Below, in pieces: positions 27,701 through 28,365 of a stretch of 28,365 bases of DNA. This stretch comes from Multiplicimicrobium sp043718225 (GTDB lineage: Bacteria; Omnitrophota; Omnitrophia; Omnitrophales; Aquincolibacteriaceae). The notes beneath the pieces were generated by a model. It searched no databases. It was not told the DNA's origin and was given only the letters and a program-made list of their open reading frames with translations. Within the stretch, counting starts at the first letter, position 1. Every line of letters begins with the position of its first letter. The translations under genes and the position numbers were made by a program. The stretch is taken from contig JAYSWD010000012.1 in assembly GCA_043718225.1 (NCBI GenBank), positions 1-28,365 on the forward strand, read 5' to 3'.

Positions 27701-28365
27701 CACGGGGATGCGAAAAACTCCTGGATCTTTTAAATTAATAGAATCTACAGATAAAATGTCACTAGCAATAATTACTTTTTTGCGAATAACAGGTTTCTTG
27801 TGCGCTTGCGGATTCCGCGCCTTTTGACGATCTAATTCTTTTTGGTCTTCGGGTGTAGGAATAATCGATGGTCCAACATACTTAGGAACAAGCAGCTTAA
27901 ATACTCTTGGCTGCGGTGGCTCCTGTCCATCTGCTTTTTCTGGAGCAAACGGCGTTACTTTTTCAAAGGAAACCACTTCGGGTTGTAACATCCAATAATA
28001 GCTGCCAGGAAATAACTCATAGACTGTTCCCATTTGGGGAAACCCCTCGAGCTTCACATATATTAGGTTCCCAGACTGATAACCATTCTTCGGTGTACCA
28101 GCATTTGTCGCGAGCTTGGGCCCCTTATATTGATAGACGATTACGTGGCCGATCTTTGTAGGATCCCCCCACATATCGTTACCGTTATCTTTAGAAGATT
28201 GTGCGATTTTAGCCGCCGCTTTATCTCCCTGTAAAACCCTTTGAGCTTGCTCAACCGTAGCTGCAAGAATGACGCCCGCAGTAACAAGAGTTTGCAAAAC
28301 ACTAGGCGTATTGCGTACTCGCGCTGGCGATGTTTCACTTAATACCGTCTCTTGTTCAACAGGCA
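6746..28365 (-). CDS. Giant modular envelope protein with TolC-like and GT2-like regions (5' end outside window)
   Basis: One uninterrupted frame of at least 7205 codons. A TTG at 28297 could be proposed as the start, but no ribosome binding site precedes it and the frame stays open to the window edge with similar composition, so the true start lies beyond 28365. Residue numbers here count from that TTG. Order: soluble part; signal-peptide-like helix (253-275); Pro/Ala linkers (527-637, 976-1033, 1103-1160) with small beta units; TolC-like helical region (about 1512-3140); other helical sequence to 4945; membrane helices; GT2-like domain (5110-5665); about a dozen membrane helices (to 6215); RSEAR linker; ten more helices; beta domain; C9 tract; RSEQR; helical C-terminus ending LTGRSA. 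I saw no cysteine. It is probably an inner-membrane protein with a very large extracytoplasmic part; the domain assignments are by eye. Confidence 0.9.
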   Translation of the reverse strand, partial: PVEQETVLSETSPARVRNTPSVLQTLVTAGVILAATVEQAQRVLQGDKAAAKIAQSSKDNGNDMWGDPTKIGHVIVYQYKGPKLATNAGTPKNGYQSGNLIYVKLEGFPQMGTVYELFPGSYYWMLQPEVVSFEKVTPFAPEKADGQEPPQPRVFKLLVPKYVGPSIIPTPEDQKELDRQKARNPQAHKKPVIRKKVIIASDILSVDSINLKDPGVFRIPVLGADRKSFDYILVRDISYLTSEERAKLPPLKIESAKPSSEKPAATPIPKGRGEKKAGSLSVSSALLLALALVSQVTADRGTTEKAETNHTPEQISAAQALRESAAKLKGFVSTGRVKDRTGPGRDMEIESAAILEFQKNWNRALDLGIVKGPRLVDSKTNAATGIYKGLTKTALNTLPGDVALIANEKQQPVAPQAAIDEAADQKISAFQKSFEILAEIFRAHPDIFGTNDALAVRYGWQQPGETAYLNFQNAILNAADLIRAKGTPALKEALAKLEAYRDLEIRKGGDIVKPAGVVEGNFGTVMRDIFTNQNLANGVAELTGAKKQTAAKPPTVISEASAKPVAAVKSETPVPPTEPATVAAPEKTMPKPAEVVPPTKPAEPIATVPAPAKPAESAPNEATKLAVPGMPAQPDAVVTPATESTKPAVATEAIAPARAFIDPKDPKLKFLSPGTIKSLREAADKVNKGDFDKLYPAFEVKVKVAIIMNEAKSLPPGVIKFFQDAANRMQKRIAIGGELNDPVLLFNEFSTRLNAEIEKRWQENELAKLMPPPTNILKDILTMRIVGRGASKNEVGAGSIYFYLFVNGELSSVSPSREVVKDAHGYEQEKPYYIPGFAFVLGPELKDAQQSPAQPPMSGGYDRASENIYVNANVGRVPSVNREKVLLKQVTLEDVNVMGLKRTDSDVYYSLEDKKWYVKVARLSKSLPDEQKNNALKALKQKSDAAFNEGVSAAKAKNDARKLKNDALIAAAREASRKEIDAREAAAAKANKVKDPEVKKAPSKAPPRTRGYRAEATPQPGMPADTSAFEKPLPPLPEREIAAAGPGIEEPVVTQIIDVTGATIKPVQPSSKAEEKLFTLEMNNGKWMPIHPISAEEQKSGAFSVVYQANGQFYVSDVEWLAKQDPAVAAQPGVPAPANSTATPKIIGAEEAAQPAITDGTIPTPSRIVRIGPAPEIAPPLDAPEELSSVVRVFEDIGAKQYVFSSMPNDVLAKIQADLASLTPAQIDGARDVSGTKGTTYGMSNDYDKDEEGKIVEVPDPYKGKILAYSHAPTQKELENDFAVELKVNKDSWQAIQIKSVNGKWLASLQDVTALGDRAHPPGDGIYTTAATLGVNSSFFRKGQAPIPLDAKIYFKDKNGAFTGIKVPGRGIIYAAVVRDRLGGWGQPDGKYFDKVNKGEPHIADFYFPQLYTGIDFETGERNARKSINLTGLDLLIVPPAVDTNGKPIPASSLNLVNHPHLASQDGNRVSPVAIQTALAKAAATQSSVAANTAPQESQVDLSSFFQVAYFPTLTQGDGGFQMADAATIAARLAEVMAPNAEIQAANLKVKLRDQEKEFEAGLLTFYQDQMVSWLTIAKDNGDIAAGGKNLRDIAANLATTDREKVAEFIKLVTQRAKNLGAFLPEMTPEQALKAALDRHMANVAYFSKLGIMQTANTGVMGFAPMQMSLVSEQLRYETEITAIENRMIYLRTLEDGIYKQALSDVFKDSKHANLTMEEIELLSRAFNIAIVAYHAKVKEETKPDEKNPALIPVADVDPTMKKLTAEQVLQLAVANRLRMGAAAKKIAELAAKHQNSLRGLQLSVVARAGTNFQDYFGYSVGVEFKKYIVDGAKGVSRELSGDQKKKIGAIQREFNLALQQEIADVIRESGLHLANYHRAVKLEQSDQQVLAILTEEKGADGKTLAQVAKDRADPDHPVDHDAKISMKRSVADDQLSLDDRQIEKADILRRIGLLIGMARNAIGLADSVTAGPKPKWASPGDYRRYVLDADKEAKIPAELGAISLDLQSARARYARNALDRLYDQLSRKTTLVFNARIFYNFGGFDYAVPIRFEKGEQIAPGVYAAEAVRNGLLHYQAVQAQKAKINDLKSRSQSVEASVDEATRRFEIARASVGVIKAGRDGTTEIDRFVSEEGWSRRLASAISEYRLAMSQLQEAHNTQAQVENELGRLTLSVGETAAQFEADQKSGRFDAEVFSSLEKQYASKPVVIKSESWQKDLANGRSLTVELERMKQHELAERLIDALIKSGKKFGGGNDFSKLRNKGFDKNNSSTWGLYELQERERRLYVELERAINPQDRSGLERIGDIFRAKPRYAEVIRKEIASINKQKHAALKEYVPAVLLDVWKQQLVDIDQAVSKAQQTLSSSKTTPDQKREAAQDIEAMKLTKEEIAKNLGLLNVSSASDGKTVVTVKAQSKRAPLSSSSLTQGGFDILGLIPGTSGAGIFNSFKINQKYAGQIDFLFQAIAESGYLQAAHTRDHVKEVVIAEQFLRQIPIRIKQNEKLAEDEGRVIENLRADIEKIKESDQVDLASRTDQIIEQERNISWAQIKRSFFRQAVLSLRQEEKAAQGRYMILLGHDADDKFDNRRAQPDIDDLPRAIDEFARSINPDEILRVIRNRLPSAVRSVFGSSGALANIDQAIASHRVRLGWSAIQLADEVSDRELSILLPFISGVGEGGSAGYALFSGHFSADRQMNIEISKANFRKAFGEMVDFSTRQRLQKTVLSKQIENTALQEGRAKQQVEALRKDAADIAPKAEGKYARSGSPELQRSILATNEGVQSDNWIIQLTNQNILRAFESVVVDKIAPAKSFLNGTDLDRLGRVRARDGKGSGTLAVNGKVLGQLIASADDYVARSNLDIATALRDVQDNTRFTRHMTAHAEIFQLPLIGHSADSLNMGIRFTFDPLESLYDRQFRQYAERAKQAGYDLEFLSDFKKRMIYLRWQDVLHAQMYFQNRADQFKLRDAAAKSAHPEDQPAAKNERDRTEVEVKTAQGDLEIAAQLFKKEANLPLDLQIDVPQQGVFENVLNGQSMANDLVDKLLSQASENPIFKSIVQNIRIAENKERQALSRRWFESQIGVRLEYPQPDASIQVKLHLVAQEKAALHAVEKAKRELTQKQTDPKLRELQVRALDEYISFLNNRYRLARAAAAAYESSIQAVKAAGDYRRVKENPNTQRSVTMETAQIYAADAENDLLALINKHFQFSKAMANLADTLRLTGLPGEANRVEGVAHKAQPIESDRVTAARLRDQAETVAASAQSLSDLQQKAKIEPAVEKDNGDKLRAKLSMPVLPEPTPPQAEYHLEANNTAHGAVAREVWSTLFKADLTKKEFDFTGKIVRGGLTEAVVVEDLFVRLFEVMQLDEKERQVFMQAMIVLANDNFVGGRLRQPDLAALIAALPKSEKLLLNWAQNIEGMLAKDTVVAMSQDATNNQIDKATDLRILGMYVFYVAGILKSIPHDKDWKNLDITKPEDVQAFVAKNVSTQPDSPFQKKLDRDFLIMTKGIENMVAQTRLNEKASRDTPQHLAELAPPITYNSDQVNFLTQPGMASTMVRLEDRRLDYDAWKIEEKKNGSIETEEVLQQRFVLQAMDDWQDYMDRLIAEEIHDKFLSQTNTFKVLLGIMKTVNELSDKLVGHHLSLFGDIDDLSRLSGWNAIAMMGKFYHKDPKVRENRLSVIFLLAQSFAENERANLDKMYGKTDDQTLARIPSAVSLRATEQKQSLSEAANRRELARKRQSMRNGFISGETIFRAVAALDDYAKAQHVKPGEAVDQMQGKTIEEIRATMAQSPAAIVSDRLIPSQFASVGDNSQAIRGYDPILTSLGKSVHGYYDYVLKIQEIYNRISTQDGKAAVNPHYKIDFRDPSTRGIAAAIYDFATKNNLTPAEFEKYFELMAELKDDVIRYHGIVEGVDFSSPEQNRLGRYPAVLSTEVLEMFYRGWSIERVKQFLNRKANVFLSAREHWIDRVGGSQLPHEILGLYVEAFEEVQKDYPEGGIDLDHKAGTDKIFISVNAAQKSVKKVGDDLIKTLTELPAFSWENSETRQKTIENIKSLSDRGAIQFLLDVLKKRDVPGGEAVYLGVRRMLASGESLNNLPQLQAHLSRDLQQDLYWQAVYMAFNNDGFGGSNELSNSVIGFLRDMVARTTLAQGRNALWDIGMILKYEAETRDRDKEFKQRVAAALGNLGLAETVPALSKQGGVGGLVAYIYKSGLERSAKAAKAGNRVDYLSDSAWKKELDTIYDNGVTTAAMIYRTNGYFPSQSMQPFLAYLTGEEQSHKTINPYQAMRGERNASTAFQIDILLKDLGFEGNQLREIKLKWLQLYNGLPTQRFIELLKVWARDIPQQEVFQDFMERQAAVRSTLDAFWAPLSAKVESKPHDIAASIEGGWETIFAEVSPKIKTEIANSGDREVLKTARSFIFNEATKAMQTHDDEIRDQRAERISAYSEFVAVIAKYRARTIDSSVAASAVREFSKNSYHLEISETEANDLLVRMQEAEALNPQGQSVLSPLEAVKHIVHRTLIPKIAKREFDLDLNGEESDQATAKFYSEGLSPKEAVFAVFYVPYRVAPIYNAVLNRNESPKTREWPHITGISADVSNKLEFIDQPDEVTSKIFAVYGEAVKKYIESRLNSGKLTPNQKEEIAKLKLATRGLEDPNKSTKERLEIYLQLQLERIGGYLQLSKALKGHYQRLNVDDQVNKDEVLRYGENAYMNALGLGILQDWADTAEVLRDVTAEVSSDYPDKAQMMHIMYLVDGWLRLGISTETRRVLPSDEELKSAVANISNEYINAVEEINQTLEGDDLKLPTVLTEKDQSDLVAALKERKIHPELLRLKVERLTGLLRQFIEVAKKDAKQNSLKAIFFEDDYQTLRDIAPRQSFDLTTPVNLMAWLAAYDAADTASDDRLQLDRRLGLTEETLEKVQRPMTAMWTLVLKDNLRREIPEAIVKDKWSKFERGVDDLMRGKGIEVFGSVWFQGTYFKLGWMVIGVILIGMLAAGLKRILSHIWSKSTKSNSDLSSLDLERLPRFLGMNITKKLTARYVIFKAAVFGILLGATFLLAMQLGYVTFAPSVVAFLILFMINWVIFPDVFFLKLIIAVVGGFLGWTDPLMNKYKTRAGKIIKLSQPKEIIDSIPDGFVTNPFLQVRYNGGEDDFKSMESAYRAFARAALQGRHDPNFPLTIQLQFIATSDTDDPEPLKKELRAIDPSLLPPNIDLSDAYLNSLTDPEKMAYLLRVKLAYLRANAFRSYEIILRQEVDRGAREGLIREDERETALEQVRDRVSLFTTYVNVAKPMPAFKYVRWLYEGGEIFDTTEPGSYSRQSVNPYQRTLPGANPDPLFDFETQKRFQDFTNGFAEIYGGPRDRSSPLHLINIMEQTRRNLTGVSIPALIRTRRHTFELNAAQHAAGTGEAEYYAKMQEISLDYEQTVVEQLQKLIADGHLIANSPDEITSESIDQRMLFLAGELLQLHAAAPGADSDERWKAVHADPAAAPILKALIALAEMNMTILNGQKLRVLQFGRLFLIDINDAGNSQEYAFIKRKVQYAMRTPAGQTQDRISLADAHLTAHSDLMQRTPNEALNFTHEAVQFHNEGVRNFGKNSIVADIAYGTMVRPWIINTASMLYLMYGIKMPPTEDHIQANLGAATSEHGTQYLRRVVKNEDTPANLLRITMRSIARWMSWHDMGHLIGATLLKAIAHNWFIAALRHTLLFGGMGAILVMAFSQFVTFSVPIWIFVGLGALFVFLLVFYKSINTSLQKRIASGEMILPINSQLGDELDYVNNISLIMELVFLLTIGVMATAMLSGAQIVIVAPVIGQIIFGITMTLIMLVIAAAVRSVLSDFISVRKAGLEYSFTLLFYNIISMVKSVALEKIVSTMQLLMNLLIMPWAVIKAWIRVMVANLFIMDHPLVRGVGGKVIDSIWGFLEWQSPRDAKWVIANMTAENVQFKQIVWMYKVPFAVGILSLAFWLSAVVPNPIIVGVIAFYGAWLIFNGIYGGGLLPWMFSGFKNNPKEVERFVKIKNMTIGVSRFSSKDASPWYATRGDAFTGVIVGAAMLAIAFHFWPVLLAAIPASFIRRMIPIAIGSWFFGVFSAFVFGFNLIKIAVKKKMRSTIEKGTDGNYKEITVEFEKGLFRARGTWVDKVYVQVALWGMSAIAFVGVWIFFSGILPPIASMFVVLLTIVNTGDGQTMAGLFSTPGFSDSFREHHFFTWFFEYIGGGIASLGPLFVILTVLIVIYNMIELRIARSRTEKTEGLREILKDAYNLSDLIAALRSPATPNQKFKGAIEIQNRLADELVQIQSRLRDADVLDAVTWENDAVLYTLFPRSGRFSLGLNFYKLPLSLRNQIIAIIKNEVDPVRATVFSIPDLTNAAAAAPASTLPAPSAAISAADASSVARHILDQLQSRRSRSEARDLEKELQALVIAYSASLKTDDAGFVTAGFDALIRQITVVELASGAVALSAEQFVDVMKRVVNAHRTMPNFDFVRGSVIEKAFGEVSSASAAVQPAANEQSQKNPRKLGRTWVVAGVSLIVAGGSLFGMALTAVILNVPLLVVTGAVAFGGGVIFAIGFFKSKLSRAPPVENRQTLQPPAPKVKTGFNWQRAAKITKPISAGMVVLSIAYFIFASNPPMLLVVIALGMAALGTGLFGAAIIISSENEENIVTVAETPAPATADTADEAQPTSLRKIVLYSILAANLLGVAVYIALDFFRGKGVTVPAEAVRVPEVAPTVVDTVAPVVQGPGFWAAHGSDILLYGGLALGLGAVILSIRHFGWKRTFVIGGNAVAGLASSYMLLNPTVVATVAAWSAEFIAWVPVAAAFTQFLLYLPIIIGGIFTAQDISQLSLPKRIGYVALIGVALYYVFGITIPFLVIWGLSVIGLSYFGKKISKLWHALFTKKAELPASPAIESLEVEKIIDIQVPKSGESSYGDFSKFTVYSKTMTFDENDERQTRLRFVKRWDRGDIKQKTPYAVTIVSGGKLYNYFAITEGLITIVYEDETGNPEMAVLSFELQAPSAPTTAPQAELSTPPRRSEQRLGAALQSVESLRLSELIGGYFQANTASNVASNVTVTYEWLDVDPAKQRDFITALLTVAKQVEIIGTTLSLQELGLLDLEGRVTVDTKHASVDAAIAAIEANVGIDSIAAYHGLTSVYANDWERLLLNQEVSALVRNYRIVITSAARFGKRSAPLDTIMDQMEAEFIRAELTGRSA
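7274..7288 (-). other. RSEQR motif in the giant protein
   Basis: RSEQR at residues 7004-7008 follows a Pro/Ala/Thr linker (APSAPTTAPQAELSTPPR) and precedes the helical C-terminal domain (LGAALQSVESLRLSEL). It has the same position relative to domain edges as the other RSExR copies. Confidence 0.7.
7291..7299. repeat. Nine-base G/C homopolymer in the giant gene
   Basis: Nine consecutive G on the plus strand are nine C in the coding strand and encode part of STPPRR just before RSEQR. A one-base change would shift the frame and lose the last 180 or so residues while keeping all membrane and GT2-like regions. Tracts of this kind cause phase variation in some bacteria and are also prone to assembly error. 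Confidence 0.8.
7690..8820 (-). other. C-terminal cluster of about ten membrane helices
   Basis: From GRTWVVAGVSLIVAGGSLFG to SKLWHALF there are about ten hydrophobic segments joined by short loops and two Pro/Ala linkers. The first two helical hairpins look like copies of each other: ILNVPLLVVTGAVAFGGGVIF (near 8720) and SNPPMLLVVIALGMAALGTG (near 8470). No transporter family is recognised. A soluble beta-rich domain (about 7320-7680) follows. Confidence 0.65.
9140..9154 (-). other. RSEAR motif in the giant protein
   Basis: RSEAR at residues 6382-6386 follows an Ala/Pro-rich stretch (AAAAAPASTLPAPSAAISAA) and directly precedes a new helical segment (DLEKELQALV). It is one of five RSExR occurrences in the window. 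Confidence 0.7.
9640..13450 (-). other. Divergent membrane-bound GT2-like glycosyltransferase domain
   Basis: The architecture matches BcsA/OpgH-type enzymes: membrane helices first (13050-13450), then a soluble domain (11300-12965), then many helices (9640-11290). Motifs in order: NPFLQVRYNGGEDD (12915-12960, like the P-YNE opening); TSDTDD (Asp5166/5167, 12797-12802, like the first Asp pair); LIDIND (Asp5499, near 11803, like DxD); TED (5607-5609, 11471-11479); and RSIARW (Trp5651, 11345-11362, like Q/RxxRW). DxD to TED is 108 residues and TED to RW 44, close to BcsA spacing. The gap from the first Asp to DxD is about 330 residues, against about 70 in BcsA, so an insertion is inferred. Substrate is unknown; loss of activity cannot be excluded. 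Confidence 0.5.
13460..18860 (-). other. Large alpha-helical extracytoplasmic region of the giant protein
   Basis: About 1800 residues (3147-4945) of mostly amphipathic helices with no membrane segment and no family I recognise. Parts around 15780-16250 have HEAT/ARM-like spacing, for example QRVAAALGNLGLAETVPALSK-type helical pairs. Charge distribution at the first downstream membrane helix places this region outside the cytoplasm. The function is unknown. Confidence 0.5.
18860..23765 (-). other. TolC/outer-membrane-efflux-like repeated helical region
   Basis: The OEP family start pattern (alternating A and charge, then beta strands) recurs. Near residue 1745 AEQVLQLAVANRLR leads to LRGLQLSVVARAG and YSVGVEFKKYIVDG. 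Residues 2008-2031 have NARIFYNFGGFDYAVPIRF, followed by long helices. Near 2880 there is SLNMGIRFTFDPLESLYD, and near 3010-3070 NPIFKSIVQNIRIAEN followed by QIGVRLEYP. Half-repeat spacings of about 235 and 180 residues fit the two-repeat TolC protomer of about 420 residues. At least two protomer-like blocks are seen (21835-23085 and 18860-19840), with a less certain block between. TolC proteins are trimeric outer-membrane/periplasmic conduits; whether these covalently linked copies form a channel is unknown. Confidence 0.5.
25370..25570 (-). other. Charged Ala/Lys-rich helix of the giant protein
   Basis: Residues 910-976 are dominated by A, K, E, D, N and R in a helix-like rhythm (for example ALKALKQKSDAAF, AREASRKEIDAREAAAAK) without hydrophobic heptads strong enough for a clear coiled coil. 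It looks like a single stable helix acting as a rigid spacer between a small beta unit and linker 2. Confidence 0.5.
26390..26720 (-). other. Pro/Ala/Thr/Glu-rich linker 1 of the giant protein
   Basis: About 110 residues (527-637) made almost only of P, A, V, T, E and K, with KPAE and PAKPAE repeats and the word VPGMPA. It is presumably extended and flexible, joining the helical N-terminal part to the next domain. Similar linkers occur at about 25200-25370 (PQPGMPA) and 24820-24990 (QPGVPA). Its composition creates a long open frame on the other strand that is not a gene. Confidence 0.75.
27475..27560 (-). other. Internal signal-peptide-like segment of the giant protein
   Basis: Around residues 246-275 the order is basic (KGRGEKK), hydrophobic (SVSSALLLALALV) and then SQVTA-DRG, which satisfies the small-x-small rule for signal peptidase I. 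It sits over 250 residues inside the frame. It may be a membrane helix that sends the following part outside the cytoplasm, or mark the fusion point of a formerly separate exported protein. Confidence 0.5.

Noticed and set aside
28295..28297. TTG as start codon of the giant gene
   Set aside because: The same frame stays open to the window edge and no Shine-Dalgarno sequence precedes it.

Overview
The window holds three genes, all on the minus strand, and no tRNA, rRNA, CRISPR array, transposase or plus-strand gene that I can support. Reading along the minus strand from the right edge they are: (1) a giant ORF (6746 to beyond 28365, at least 7205 codons in view, 5' end outside the window); (2) a 1897-codon exported multidomain protein (824-6517); and (3) the first 227 codons of nadE, glutamine-dependent NAD+ synthetase (1-681), which runs off the left edge. 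Giant ORFs, Pro/Ala-rich linkers, starts without Shine-Dalgarno sequences and a bacterial NadE suggest an uncultivated Gram-negative lineage of the Omnitrophota (OP3)/PVC type, where giant proteins are known. This lineage call is inference.

The giant protein reads as modules. From the N-terminus: a soluble part, an internal signal-peptide-like segment (about 27475-27560), three Pro/Ala linkers with small beta units, a long helical region with repeated TolC/outer-membrane-efflux-like signatures (18860-23765), a large alpha-helical region (13460-18860), a membrane region (9640-13450) containing a divergent GT2 synthase-like domain with recognisable catalytic motifs, an RSExR linker, a second cluster of about ten membrane helices (7700-8820), a beta-rich domain, a C9 homopolymer, another RSExR linker and a helical C-terminus. 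I saw no cysteine in it. Charge distribution suggests that everything before the first membrane helix is extracytoplasmic and that the GT2-like domain faces the cytoplasm. If so, one polypeptide joins an envelope conduit-like region to an inner-membrane glycosyltransferase, or it is a polyprotein cut into those parts.

The 1897-residue protein has a clear Sec signal peptide, an N-terminal domain that may belong to the Tiki/ChaN/EreA-like fold, uncharacterised central domains, and a nucleotidyltransferase domain resembling NadD (NaMN adenylyltransferase) with a changed HxGH motif. It ends in a hydrophobic tail. It lies directly upstream of nadE, so the two consecutive NAD-related signatures may be meaningful, although an exported NadD-like domain is unexpected.

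A short motif, R-S-E-x-R, occurs five times in the two large proteins, each time at the edge of a low-complexity linker. It is the best candidate for a shared processing or sorting signal. Intergenic features are a Rho-independent terminator (775-806) after the 1897-codon gene, stem-loops ahead of nadE, a perfect 16-bp palindrome near the start of the 1897-codon gene, and a GTTAAAATC element shared by both visible starts.
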